Assembly (NCBI RefSeq): GCF_021412625.1
Contig: NZ_JAKCFI010000001.1
Coordinates: 310,001-374,000, forward strand
DNA length: 64,000 bases
DNA from: Myxococcus stipitatus
GTDB taxonomy: Bacteria; Myxococcota; Myxococcia; Myxococcales; Myxococcaceae
Reading direction: 5' to 3'
The stretch's first letter is position 1. Each line of letters opens with the position of its first letter. Shown piece by piece: positions 52,630 through 62,170 of this stretch. Below the pieces are notes generated by a model. It was not told the origin of the DNA. It saw only the letters and a program-made list of their open reading frames with translations, and made no database searches. The position numbers and the translations under genes were made by a program.

Positions 52630-54318
52630 TCAGGGGAGCTGGGACTGCAACGCGGGCCAGCGGGTGCGGATCCACTGGCGCACGTACTCCAGCTCCTCTT
52701 CGTACGAGAGGAAGTCCTGGCGCGTGTACCACATGGGGAAGTTGCCGGCGCCGATGGTGCCGGGGGCGCCGAAGGCGCGGTACTCCAGTTGCCACCTGGC
52801 CCAGTCGCGTCGCGCGGAGGGCGCCGTCTGCTTCACGTAGCCGTCGATGAGCGCGAGCACCGTCTCCAGCTTCAGCTCGTTGGCGAGCAGCATGCGGTAG
52901 CGCTCTCGCATGGGCGTGGCGAAGGTGGGGTCGGCGAGCAGCATCAGGAAGATGCGGTTGCGCTCCGTGAAGGTCGGGCGCACGGTGGCGCTGGTGCGCG
53001 TGGTGTCGAACCCCTGGCCCATGCTGGCGTCGAGGTCCCAGGGGATGAAGCGCCAGGGCCCCTTCGTGGTCGTGTCGTAGGCGTGGTAGGCGTTCTTGGA
53101 GTGGGAGTCGGTGCCGAAGATGAGCGTGTTGAAGATCCACCAGTCCACGTAGTCGCTCAGGTGGGCGCGCTTGGGAAAGCCCTCGCGGAAGGTGACGGCG
53201 TTCGCGTCCGCGACGAAGGCGACGAACTCGTCGAGCGTGACGAAGGCGCGTGGCTGGCCCTGCTCGGGGTTGCCCACCTGCTTCTCGAACCCCTCGCGCA
53301 GGTACTCCTTGGGCCTGCCGTCCCTGCGCAGGCGGGTGAAGTTGGCGTCGTTCTCCACGGCCTTGAACAGGTCCGAGTCCTTGTCCATGCCGTGCTCGGC
53401 CATCAGCCGCTTGTGGGGCAGGTCCGCCACCGTGTAGAGCCCGTGGTATCGGTTGTTGACGTAGACGACCGCGCTGTAGGTCTTGATCTGGATGTGGTCG
53501 GACGACATCCGGTTCCACAGGTCGAACGCCAGCCGGACGCGCACGTAGGAGTTGTCGTTGAACGTGGTGATGAGCGCCACGCGCTTGCGGTCGAGGAACC
53601 CGTCGCCGAAGACGGGCTCGTTGAAGAGGTCCTCGTCCTTGAACTTCAGTGTGAAGCTGCGCTTGGGGAAGGCGCCGGAGGTGGCGCCGCGGAACTTCGC
53701 CTCGATGTCGTAGCGGCGGCCCCGGTAGACGAGCTGCGCGGGCCGGTAGCTGCCGGACGTGAGGTTGGGCGGGTTGGGGTAGTACAGGTGGAACACCGGC
53801 AGCCCGTACTCCTCCGTGTACGTCAGCGGATCCGCGATGGGGACCTTGCCCGGCAGCGCGTCGTTGTCCACGACGCCGACGACGAGCGTGCCCGTCTCGC
53901 CGGTGGTGTGCTCGCGCAGGACCAGGTTCCAGACGGCCGCCTGGTCCTTGCCGGGTGTCCAGCGCAGCGTGGCGGTGGCCTCGTCGAAGACGGCGCCGGC
54001 CGGCAGCGTGTCCACGCCGAAGCGAAGGTTCGCCGCGGTGTGCCCCGTGCCGCAGCGCACGGTGGTCATCAGGGCCTCGCCTTCGAGCAGCCACCTCCGC
54101 TCGCCCGCGGTGGGCGCGCAGACCGTGGGGGCGGGGCCCGCGTCGGGGGGCTCGGCTCCCCCGTCCGGTGTGCCTCCGTCACCGTTCTGGGAAGAAGGGG
54201 GCGGTACCCCGGGGTCGTCCACGCTTCCTGGCGCGGGGGTGGAGGAACTCCCACCACATGCCATCAGCGCATACACGAGCCCCGCCAGAAGCCCCCGCCA
54301 CACGCCACGACCGACCAT
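52630..54318 (-). CDS. CotH-kinase-family lipoprotein
   Basis: The 562-residue protein has a lipoprotein signal (MVGRGVWRGLLAGLVYALMAC) and Pro/Gly/Asp-rich linker, then an Ig-like domain (LRFGVDTLPAGAVFDEATA). The CotH kinase domain has RRYDIEAKFRGATSGAFPKR and the active-site-like FIPWDLDASMGQGFD. CotH proteins are atypical kinases for secreted proteins in sporulating bacteria. The catalytic role here is inferred from the domain. It is convergent with the PhoX-like gene, 14 bases apart. Confidence 0.88.
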   Translation of the reverse strand: MVGRGVWRGLLAGLVYALMACGGSSSTPAPGSVDDPGVPPPSSQNGDGGTPDGGAEPPDAGPAPTVCAPTAGERRWLLEGEALMTTVRCGTGHTAANLRFGVDTLPAGAVFDEATATLRWTPGKDQAAVWNLVLREHTTGETGTLVVGVVDNDALPGKVPIADPLTYTEEYGLPVFHLYYPNPPNLTSGSYRPAQLVYRGRRYDIEAKFRGATSGAFPKRSFTLKFKDEDLFNEPVFGDGFLDRKRVALITTFNDNSYVRVRLAFDLWNRMSSDHIQIKTYSAVVYVNNRYHGLYTVADLPHKRLMAEHGMDKDSDLFKAVENDANFTRLRRDGRPKEYLREGFEKQVGNPEQGQPRAFVTLDEFVAFVADANAVTFREGFPKRAHLSDYVDWWIFNTLIFGTDSHSKNAYHAYDTTTKGPWRFIPWDLDASMGQGFDTTRTSATVRPTFTERNRIFLMLLADPTFATPMRERYRMLLANELKLETVLALIDGYVKQTAPSARRDWARWQLEYRAFGAPGTIGAGNFPMWYTRQDFLSYEEELEYVRQWIRTRWPALQSQLP

Positions 54319-54441
54319 CTCGCCTCTCCCTCGGGCCCGACTGCATCCGCAGGTCGGATGGAAGGAGTAGTCATCGTCCCGGGGAAGGGAAGGCTCCCGG
54401 GCGCGGGGTGTGTTGGGTCGAGGACGGACGTCGCGGGAAGC

Positions 54442-55149
54442 TCAGCCCGTCTTGAGGCGCGCGGGGTTCGCGCCCTGTCGCGCCAGCGCGTCGGAGATCT
54501 GCTCCGCCGACCACAGTGGATCCAGACAGGGGCAGAAGTAGCCGGGGCCGGCCTTCTCGCGCACGGCCCACGCGAAGAAGTCGCGGGCGATGGAGTGCTG
54601 CTCCTCGGGCAGGAAGAGCACGGCCACGTCGTACTCGGTGAAGCGCAGGAGACCCGGCACGCGCCACTCTCGCTCCCAGTCGAAGCGGTAGCTGTAGGGG
54701 GCGTTGTGGGTGTCGCCCTGGACGTCCACGAAGGGCGTCATGGACCAGAGGGGGTGCTGCTCCGGCTCCGGTGTGGCCAGCGCCGCGTCGACCTGGTGCT
54801 TCAAGGCGCGGTGCGCGGGCGAGGCGTACTGGACGTACCAGACCGGACCGCCGCCCTGGGAGAGGACGAAGCTCTTGCTGAAGCCGATGCCATACAGGCT
54901 GCGGCGGTGCACGAGCCGCTTGAGCTGGTCGAGCGGAATCTCGCTGAAGCAGACCGAGCGGTGGCGCTCGGCGACCACGGCCTCGCGCCGCGCGAGACCG
55001 AAGCCCTCCGCGCCTGGAATCAGCGTGCGCGTGCCCAGGATGTTCATCATGTTCTGGTACGCGTCCCCGAAGGGCGGACCCGGCTTCGTGAAGTGCACCA
55101 CGAAGTCGGACATGTCACGCCACTGGGGATTCGCCTGATAGCCGAGCAT
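54442..55149 (-). CDS. AbiGi-like abortive-infection antitoxin-type protein
   Basis: The 235-residue protein resembles AbiGi (PF10899-type): FVVHFTKPG near the N-terminus, RSVCFSEIPLDQLKRLVHRR, and YGIGFSKSFVLSQGGGPVWYV. AbiGi is the antitoxin half of the lactococcal AbiG phage-defence pair. No AbiGii-like toxin is seen adjacent, so it is an orphan here. The mature body has WEREWRVPGLL and an acidic tail. The start at 55149 is preferred; Met13 is an alternative. Confidence 0.65.
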   Translation of the reverse strand: MLGYQANPQWRDMSDFVVHFTKPGPPFGDAYQNMMNILGTRTLIPGAEGFGLARREAVVAERHRSVCFSEIPLDQLKRLVHRRSLYGIGFSKSFVLSQGGGPVWYVQYASPAHRALKHQVDAALATPEPEQHPLWSMTPFVDVQGDTHNAPYSYRFDWEREWRVPGLLRFTEYDVAVLFLPEEQHSIARDFFAWAVREKAGPGYFCPCLDPLWSAEQISDALARQGANPARLKTG

Positions 55150-55417
55150 CGCTTCCTACCCCTCCGACAATGTCCCGGAGCGGAAGGGGCGATGCAACCC
55201 GACGGCGATTGTCACCGCATGGCCCGGCTGCCCCGCGAGCGGCGGGGCGACGGCTCGGCGCGTCAGGGCTCGGGCGCGTGCGTGTACCGCTCGGCGGGAG
55301 TCTGGCTCATGGACCGGCGAAGCAGGGCTGTCCGCCGTTCGTCGGAAGGGTCGCCGGGCGGGTGGCGGCCCATAGAATGACGGCTCGACAACCTGGCCGT
55401 GGGGGGAGGGCTCGAGG

Positions 55418-58400
55418 ATGCGTCGATGGCTCATGTGGGGAGTGGTCCTGTTCGCGCTCGTGGGGGGCGTGTGGTGGGGGACGCGTGAAGGCGGTCGTCA
55501 CCAGGGGGCGGAGCGTTCGCGCGCGCCCGCGGTGGCCCGGCCGAGTCCCTGGCTCGACGTGCCCGTTCCGCCTCCGCGAGGCACGAGGACCCTGAGCGGG
55601 AAGGTGGTGGGCCCCGAGGGCCCCGTGGAGGGGGCGGTGGTGGTGGCCACGGTGAGCGTGGTTCCGGAGACACTCCTCGAGGCGCGCTGCGACTGCGCCG
55701 AGCCGTGCGAGCTGCCGCTATTGGCGCCGACCTGCGAGACGGCGGCGCGGACGCTGGCGGAGTGGGTGGAGGCGCGGCGCGGCGAGGCGCCACCGCTGGC
55801 GCGAGTGACCACGGATGCCGAGGGCCGCTTCGAGCTCGCGGGGTTGGAGGAGGGGGCTCATGCGCTCTGGGCGGAGCATGCCTCCGGCGTGGGGCTGCGC
55901 GAGCACCGCGCCTCGGGTGGCGTGGACGAACAGGTCGTCCTGGGCGGGACGCGTCCGTTGACGGGCCGCGTGCGTGACGACGAGGGGCGACCGGTGGACG
56001 GTGCGCGCGTCACCGCCATCCTGGTGCCCCACAGCCGCTACTTCGAGGCCGTGAGCGACGCGCGAGGCCTGTTCCGCTTCCCCAGCCTTCCCCCGGGCGG
56101 CTACGTCGTGGTCTTCACCCGGGAGGGGCTGCTCCCGGTCCACGCGGCCGTGCGCGACGACGCGGGGCCCGCGCTGGAGGTCACGATGCCGCGCGCGCGA
56201 CGCGTGTCGGGGCGCGTGGTGCGAGGCGTCGACGCGCCTGTTCCGGGCGCTCGGGTGGTGCTGCGCGGGACGCAGTCCCGAGAGGAGGCGACGGCCGATG
56301 GCGAGGGGCGCTTCGCCTTCGAGGGCCCCGGGCCCGGAGGGTATGTGCTCGTCGCCTCCCACGAGGGGGAGGAGGCCGTGGGCGAGGTCCTGGTGGAGCA
56401 GGGCGCGGCGCCCCCGGACGTCACCCTCTTCCTGGGGGGAGGGGTGAGGGTGCACGGCACCGTGCGCGACGCGCGGGGAAATCCCATCGCGCGCGCTGAG
56501 GTCTCCCTCCAAGGGAGCTCGCGGCTCCTGTCGCTGTGGCCCGAGCGTGGGCAGGCGCGCACCGAGGCCGACGGGACCTATCGGCTCGGGCCCCTGGACG
56601 CGGGCCGCTACACGCTCTCCGTCTCGGCCCCGCGCTTCGCGCGGTGGGAGTCCTCGGCCGAGGTGGATGGCGTGGCCCCTGTCGACGCCACCCTGCGCGA
56701 GTCGTCCGGGGTCGAGGGGAAGGTCATGGACGCGGCGGGGCGGCCCGTGAAGGGGGCGCGGGTCGCGCTGTGGCGCAGGCTCGATTCGCGCGGCCCCACC
56801 GACGCCGACCCGCTGGAGGCCGACGTGGAGCAGGCGCCGGGCGCTTCGACCGAGACGGCGGAGGATGGCGCCTTCCTGCTCGATGCCGCCGCGCCGGGGA
56901 GATGGCTCCTCACGGTCTCCCATCCGGAGCATTCCTCCCGGGGGCTGCCGGTGACGTCCCCGAGCCAGGGCCTCAGGGTGGTGCTGGAGACCGGCGCGAG
57001 CGTTCAGGGACAGGTGGTGACGGCGGCCGGTGTTCCCGTCCGAGGGGCCACGGTGACGCTGCTGACCGCGGGGAAGCGGATCCTCCCGTGGCGCGTGCGA
57101 CAAGTGGAGACGGGCGGGGACGGAACCTTCGCGCTGAAGGGCGTGGTCGCGGGGCGCTACTCCCTCGCGGCGCGCACGGAAGGCGTGGCGGGAGGTCAGG
57201 GGGTGGTCATCACGCTCGACGTGAATGGCTCGGACCCGAGCGAACAGCTCCTCCGCATTCCGGAGGCTGGGAGCATCTCCGGGCGCGTGGTGGATGAGCA
57301 GTCTCGACCCCTGTCCGGCGCGAGCATCCGGCTGGTGGCCGATATCTCGGAGGACGCGCTGGCGCGAATGGAGGCGGGCCTGGCGCCGCCCTCGATCTTC
57401 CGGGGCCAGGTGGATGTGGAGGTCCGCGAGGATGGGCGCTTCGAGGCGCGCCCCGTCGACGCGGGGCCCTACCGGGTCCTCGTCCAACGCCGGGGTTATC
57501 GCCTGGACGTGGCCGCGTCTTCATCCATGGGCCCCGACTCGAAGCGCGACGGACTCCGGGCGTGGCCAGGGGACGTGGTGACGATGGTGATGCGCCGTCA
57601 GGAGGGCGTCCGGGGACGGGTCGCCCGCGAGGATGGCTCGCCGGTCACCCGGTTCGAGCTGAATGGGCGGCCCTTCGAGGACGCGGAAGGGGCCTTCTTC
57701 GCGCCCGCCGGCCATCCGGAGTCGCGGTCGCTCACCTTCGTGGCGGCGGGCCTCGCCCCTGTCACGCGCGAGGTGGCCGTGGAGGCGGGACGTGAGATCG
57801 ACCTGGGCACCATCGTCCTCACCCCGGGGCGCGCGGTGGAGGGGCGGGTGACGGATGGCGCGACGGGGGCTCCCATCGCCGGGGCCCTGGTGGCCGTGGG
57901 CGAGGTTCCCCCGGACGCGGAGGCGCGGCGACGTCCATTCAGCCTCTCCGAGCGCTTCGGCGCTGTGAGGACGGGGCTCGACGGGGCCTTCCACTTCCCG
58001 CATGTGGGGCCAGGGCCTCGGGTGCTCATGGTCGAGCACGCCAGCTACCTCCAGAAGCGCCATCCGCTCGCGGAGCAGGACGTGTCCGTGAGCGTGTCGC
58101 TCGAGGGCGGCGCCGTCGTCCGGGGCTCCATCCTCGGACAGCGCGTCCCCAGGAGCGCCGTGTCGCTGGTCGGACGGAGCGGGAATGGCCTCTACGTGCC
58201 GGTGACGGAGGGGCGCTTCGAGCAGCGAGGCGTGGAGGCGGGGACGTACGTGGCCTCGGTCGTCGCCGCGGAGATCGGCCCCCGCTCGCACGTCCTCCTG
58301 CCCCGGTTCATCGAGGTCCCCGCCACGGGCACGGTGACCGTGGACTTCGAGGCGCGTCCGGCGGGCGCGAGCCTGCGCCTGTCGCTGCCCTCCGGGAGCG

Positions 58401-58708
58401 AGGACGCGCTCGTCCGCCTCATCCCCGGGCGTGTCGGCCCGCCGGTCACGGTGGAGGACCTGCGGCTGTTGCTGCACTGCCCGCAGCGCGACCACACCCG
58501 GAAGGGCGGTCAGGCCGTCTTCGACGAACAGCCCGCGGGCCCCTACACCGTCTTCGTCATCCGCGCGGGGCACGGCGCGACGTCCCTCGAGGTCCAGCGC
58601 CACGAGCTGGACCTGCCGGAGACGGGGGAGCATGTCCTCCCGCTGGCGCCAGGGTGGACCGCGCTGCCCTTCGCCATGAGCTTCCAGGAGGCTCGCGCCG
58701 TGCGCTGA
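55418..58708 (+). CDS. Large protein of CarboxypepD regulatory-like repeats
   Basis: The 1096-residue protein has a signal anchor (LMWGVVLFALVGGVWWG) and then nine or more CarboxypepD_reg/Ig-like units. Each has the pattern GxVxDxxGxPVxGAxVxL...TxxDGxFxFxxLxPGxY. A Cys-bearing stretch (RCDCAEPCELPLL) lies between early units. Such proteins line the myxobacterial surface and resemble adhesins or polysaccharide-binding proteins. No enzymatic motif is seen. It is followed by the TonB-C domain gene 70 bases on. Confidence 0.85.
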   Translation: MRRWLMWGVVLFALVGGVWWGTREGGRHQGAERSRAPAVARPSPWLDVPVPPPRGTRTLSGKVVGPEGPVEGAVVVATVSVVPETLLEARCDCAEPCELPLLAPTCETAARTLAEWVEARRGEAPPLARVTTDAEGRFELAGLEEGAHALWAEHASGVGLREHRASGGVDEQVVLGGTRPLTGRVRDDEGRPVDGARVTAILVPHSRYFEAVSDARGLFRFPSLPPGGYVVVFTREGLLPVHAAVRDDAGPALEVTMPRARRVSGRVVRGVDAPVPGARVVLRGTQSREEATADGEGRFAFEGPGPGGYVLVASHEGEEAVGEVLVEQGAAPPDVTLFLGGGVRVHGTVRDARGNPIARAEVSLQGSSRLLSLWPERGQARTEADGTYRLGPLDAGRYTLSVSAPRFARWESSAEVDGVAPVDATLRESSGVEGKVMDAAGRPVKGARVALWRRLDSRGPTDADPLEADVEQAPGASTETAEDGAFLLDAAAPGRWLLTVSHPEHSSRGLPVTSPSQGLRVVLETGASVQGQVVTAAGVPVRGATVTLLTAGKRILPWRVRQVETGGDGTFALKGVVAGRYSLAARTEGVAGGQGVVITLDVNGSDPSEQLLRIPEAGSISGRVVDEQSRPLSGASIRLVADISEDALARMEAGLAPPSIFRGQVDVEVREDGRFEARPVDAGPYRVLVQRRGYRLDVAASSSMGPDSKRDGLRAWPGDVVTMVMRRQEGVRGRVAREDGSPVTRFELNGRPFEDAEGAFFAPAGHPESRSLTFVAAGLAPVTREVAVEAGREIDLGTIVLTPGRAVEGRVTDGATGAPIAGALVAVGEVPPDAEARRRPFSLSERFGAVRTGLDGAFHFPHVGPGPRVLMVEHASYLQKRHPLAEQDVSVSVSLEGGAVVRGSILGQRVPRSAVSLVGRSGNGLYVPVTEGRFEQRGVEAGTYVASVVAAEIGPRSHVLLPRFIEVPATGTVTVDFEARPAGASLRLSLPSGSEDALVRLIPGRVGPPVTVEDLRLLLHCPQRDHTRKGGQAVFDEQPAGPYTVFVIRAGHGATSLEVQRHELDLPETGEHVLPLAPGWTALPFAMSFQEARAVR

Positions 58709-58778
58709 GGTGGGGTGTCTCCGGCGTGGGAAGACGGGGGCGTGCTGGACGGAGGCGCCCGTGATTAGCATCCCGACC

Positions 58779-59183
58779 ATGTCCCGACTCCGTCCGTCGA
58801 TCCTCCTCGCCGTCTTCGCGCTCCTCCTCGCTCCCGTGGCGATGGCTGCTTCGGCGGGTCCTCAGCTCCAGGCCTTCTTCCAGCCGGAGCTGACGGACGC
58901 CGCGTATCAGCAGAAGGCCTACGCCAAGGTGGCCGGGAAGTGGGTCCAGCCGGGGAAGAAGGGCGTCCCGGCGGTGGGGCGGAAGACCGTGGTACAGGCG
59001 GTGATTGGCCGGGATGGCAAGCTCGTCTCCGTGCTGGTCACCACGGAGTCGGGGTCGAAGGCCTGGGACGACGCGGCGCTCGCGGCGGTGAAGAAGGCGG
59101 CGCCCTTTGCTCCGTTGCCCAAGAGCTTCAATCCGCCGACGTTGGATGCCCACTTCCATGTCGCGTGGGTCGCCGGGCCCTGA
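58779..59183 (+). CDS. Small secreted protein with TonB C-terminal-like domain
   Basis: The 134-residue protein has a Sec signal (MSRLRPSILLAVFALLLAPVAMA) and a TonB-C/TolA-like domain (TVVQAVIGRDGKLVSVLVT, GSKAWDDAALAAVKKAAPF, PLPKSFNPPTL). It could be a periplasmic partner in outer-membrane coupling. The start at 58779 is preferred over the in-frame ATG at 58710. Probably co-transcribed with the upstream repeat protein. Confidence 0.75.
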   Translation: MSRLRPSILLAVFALLLAPVAMAASAGPQLQAFFQPELTDAAYQQKAYAKVAGKWVQPGKKGVPAVGRKTVVQAVIGRDGKLVSVLVTTESGSKAWDDAALAAVKKAAPFAPLPKSFNPPTLDAHFHVAWVAGP

Positions 59184-59267
59184 ACCCCTCACGGGGCCGC
59201 GGTTCCGGGGGCCGAGGTTCGAGTTGGTCGTCGCGGGGAGCGGGCCAGGCGGCTATGGTGCGCGCCC

Positions 59268-59993
59268 ATGGCAACTCCCCATATCTCCGCGGCACCCGGA
59301 GACTTCGCAGACGTGGTGCTCATGCCCGGCGATCCGCTCCGGGCGCGTTACATCTCCGAGCGCTTCCTGGAGAACGCCCAGGGCGTCACCTCCGTGCGCA
59401 ACATGTTCGGCTTCACGGGCTCCTACAAGGGGCGCCGGCTGTCGGTGATGGGGCACGGGATGGGCATCCCCTCCATCTCCATCTACGCCACCGAGCTCAT
59501 CAAGGTGTACGGCGCCAAGGTGCTCATCCGCGTGGGGAGCTGTGGCGCGTTGCGCCCCGACGTGAAGCTTCGCGACGTCATCATCGCCACGGGGGCCGGC
59601 ACGGACTCGCAGGTGAACCGGATGCGGCTGCTGGGGCACGACTACGCGGCCGTGGCCGACTTCGAGCTGGCGCGCCGCGCGATGGAGGCCGCCGAGCGCC
59701 GGGGCAAGGCGGTGCGCGCCGGCAACGTCTTCTCGTCCGACCTCTTCTATCACCCGCAGGAGCAGCTCAACGCCGCGCTGGTGCGCATGGGCGTGCTGGC
59801 CATCGAGATGGAGGTCGCGGGGCTGTACGGCGTGGCGGCGGAGTTCGGCGCCCGCGCGCTCGGGCTGCTCACCGTGTCGGACCACATCCAGACGGGCGAG
59901 GCGTTGTCGCCGCAGGACCGCCAGACGTCGTTCGACGAGATGATCGAACTGGCGCTGGACGTGGCCCTCTCGGTTCCGCTCCCCGCGAAGTGA
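59268..59993 (+). CDS. deoD: Purine-nucleoside phosphorylase DeoD
   Basis: The 241-residue product cleaves purine nucleosides by phosphorolysis in the salvage pathway. Seen motifs: [13 protein letters not shown] (phosphate site), [43 protein letters not shown], and VSDHIQTGE with the catalytic Asp. The length fits the hexameric DeoD type. The start gives the usual MATPHISA N-terminus. Confidence 0.96.
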   Translation: MATPHISAAPGDFADVVLMPGDPLRARYISERFLENAQGVTSVRNMFGFTGSYKGRRLSVMGHGMGIPSISIYATELIKVYGAKVLIRVGSCGALRPDVKLRDVIIATGAGTDSQVNRMRLLGHDYAAVADFELARRAMEAAERRGKAVRAGNVFSSDLFYHPQEQLNAALVRMGVLAIEMEVAGLYGVAAEFGARALGLLTVSDHIQTGEALSPQDRQTSFDEMIELALDVALSVPLPAK

Positions 59994-60127
59994 TGTCCGG
60001 AGGGCGCCGAGCCCTCGCGCGAAGTGTGAGCAGGTGATGCCCGGAGCGGCCCTCCGGGCAGGCCCGTTGTCGAAAAGTCCGGGCGGGGCTTTGTGCTCGA
60101 ACGAATCTCGGGCCATCCTTCGCCCCG

Positions 60128-61888
60128 GTGCGTTACCCCGTCCTGTTCCTCCTGGTCTGCGCCGGCTGTGCCGGACGCGTTTCTTCCACTGCCGGCTCCG
60201 CTCCGGCCCTGGCCGCCGTGCGTCCGGATGCCCCGGTCGTGGCGAGCGTGGAGTCGGCGCCCGCCGCGACGGCCACGCCCGAGTCCGCCGCGTCGGGGGC
60301 TGTCGACGCCGCGTCCTCCGAGGTGGCCGCCGCTGGAGGGCTCGTCCCGTCGGCCGCTTCCACGCCGGGTGAGTGCGCGCTGGCGCCCGAGGACCTCGAG
60401 TCCGAGGACGAGGCGGCGGAGGCGGAGGGCGAGGGGGACGATGGCGAGGGCGAGACGCCGGTGGTCTCCTCGGGAGAGGTGCCGACGGGGCCGTTGTACA
60501 CGGCGGACCTCTCCGACGAGGAGCTGGCGCGGCGGTGGAAGGACGAGATTGCCTCGCTCGGGTCCATGGCGGTGGGCTTCGCGCACAGCGGCCGGCTGGT
60601 GAACTCGGTGCAGTTCCCCAAGGGGCCGGAGTGGATCGTCGTCTCTCCGGAGGCCGCGTACGCGACGCAGGAGAGCGTGGACTATCTGGCGACGGCCATC
60701 CGCGAGGTGCGCGCCCGGTTCCCGAACGCGCCGCCCCTGCGCGTCAACGGCATGAGCAACAAGGAGGGTGGTCACATGCGCCCTCACAAGAGCCACCAGA
60801 ACGGGCGGGACATCGACGTCGGCTTCTACTACCCGACGGTGGACCCCATCCGTGAGCGCGAGCGGGAGAAGTACATCGACGTCGCGCTCAACTGGGCCTT
60901 CGTTCGCGCCGTCGTGACCAAGACGGACATCCAGCTCATCCTCGTGGACCGCCGCGTGCAGAAGGTGCTGTACGACCACGCGCTGTCGGTGGGCGAGGAC
61001 AAGGCGTGGTTGGACTCGCTGTTCAGCGAGGGGCCCAACGGCATCATCAAGCACGCGCGTCGTCACCGGGACCACTTCCACCTGCGCTTCTGGAATCCGC
61101 GCGCGCAGGAGCTGGGGCGTCGCGTGCAGCCGCTGCTCGCGCTGCAGCCGGAGCACAACGTGACGACGCACCGGGTGCGTTCGGGTGACACGTTGGGTGG
61201 CATCGCGCTGCGCTACAACTCCACGGTGGCGATGATTCGCAAGGCCAACCGCATGCGCGGCAGTTTCCTGCGCATCGGCCAGCGGTTGTCGGTGCCGCTG
61301 CGCGGGCCGTGCACGCACTGCCCTGTTCCTCCGCCCGTCGTGTTGCCCCCGCGCCGGCTCCCGCCGGAGCCCAAGGCCCCTGCGGTGGCCGCGGCTTCGA
61401 GCGTCTCGGACGCCGCCGCGCCCATGGCTCGGGAGTGCCCGAAGCCCGCGCCGGGGGGCGTCGCCGCGAAGGCCGCATCCACGACGCCTGGCGCGGAGGC
61501 GAGCACCGAGTCGCCGCGGGCCCAGCCCGCGTCGGGGGCCTCGACGGACGCGGCGGTGGCCGCGACGCCCGCGTCGGGTGCGCCCTCGGCCCAGGTCGCG
61601 GCGACGCCCGCCGCTCCGAGTGCATCGGCGGCCGAGGTCGCGGCGACGCCCGCCGCGCCGGGTACCCCGTCTGTGGTGGCGAATCCCGCGCAGGGGGCCT
61701 CGGCGGCCGAGGTCGCGGCGACGCCCGCCGCGCCGGGTAACCCGCCTGTGGTCGCGAATCCCGCTCCGGTCGAGTCAGCGGCCTCGTCTGCCTCCTCTTC
61801 GGCCGCCCAGGCCGAGTCCTCGTCTCCGTCGATCTCCGCGAAGGAGTCGGCCGGAGGTTCCTCGGCGGGCATCACCCACGCTCGCTGA
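60128..61888 (+). CDS. MepA-like murein endopeptidase with LysM domain
   Basis: The 586-residue protein starts at a GTG with a lipoprotein signal (MRYPVLFLLVCAGCAG). After an Ala/Glu-rich linker comes a MepA-type domain with GGHMRPHKSHQNGRDIDVGF and RHRDHFHLRF as metal ligands. A LysM domain follows (HRVRSGDTLGGIALRYNS...). The C-terminus is Ala/Pro-rich with a 25-residue tandem repeat. MepA enzymes cleave D-Ala-mDAP crosslinks, so the role is peptidoglycan remodelling, possibly of prey walls. Confidence 0.88.
   Translation: MRYPVLFLLVCAGCAGRVSSTAGSAPALAAVRPDAPVVASVESAPAATATPESAASGAVDAASSEVAAAGGLVPSAASTPGECALAPEDLESEDEAAEAEGEGDDGEGETPVVSSGEVPTGPLYTADLSDEELARRWKDEIASLGSMAVGFAHSGRLVNSVQFPKGPEWIVVSPEAAYATQESVDYLATAIREVRARFPNAPPLRVNGMSNKEGGHMRPHKSHQNGRDIDVGFYYPTVDPIREREREKYIDVALNWAFVRAVVTKTDIQLILVDRRVQKVLYDHALSVGEDKAWLDSLFSEGPNGIIKHARRHRDHFHLRFWNPRAQELGRRVQPLLALQPEHNVTTHRVRSGDTLGGIALRYNSTVAMIRKANRMRGSFLRIGQRLSVPLRGPCTHCPVPPPVVLPPRRLPPEPKAPAVAAASSVSDAAAPMARECPKPAPGGVAAKAASTTPGAEASTESPRAQPASGASTDAAVAATPASGAPSAQVAATPAAPSASAAEVAATPAAPGTPSVVANPAQGASAAEVAATPAAPGNPPVVANPAPVESAASSASSSAAQAESSSPSISAKESAGGSSAGITHAR
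61625..61774. repeat. 75-bp tandem repeat in the MepA-like gene
   Basis: Two tandem 75-bp units (61625-61699 and 61700-61774) encode SAAEVAATPAAPGTP-type 25-residue repeats. A partial unit lies before them (AQVAATPAAPS). The units stay in frame and extend the low-complexity tail. Confidence 0.75.
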
Positions 61889-62170
61889 GGAGCACCTTGC
61901 TGGGTTCAGGCGCGCCGCGAGCATGGCTCGCACGGCCTCCGCTTCGCCCGATGAGGCGAGGGCGGTTCATGGTCGCGAGCGCCCGACGAGCGCCTCCGCG
62001 AGGCCGTCGACGAGGCGCCATGAGGACGGGTTGCGGAGCCTTGCGGTCGTTGGCCCGCTTGCTGACGGGAGGCCGAGCGCCCGTGTCCCCTCGGAGGAGG
62101 GGCTGGACGCAGGCCCCGCGCACCCGGCGATACGCAGCGGCGCGAGGGGTGTGGTAGCACGGGGCCGCCC

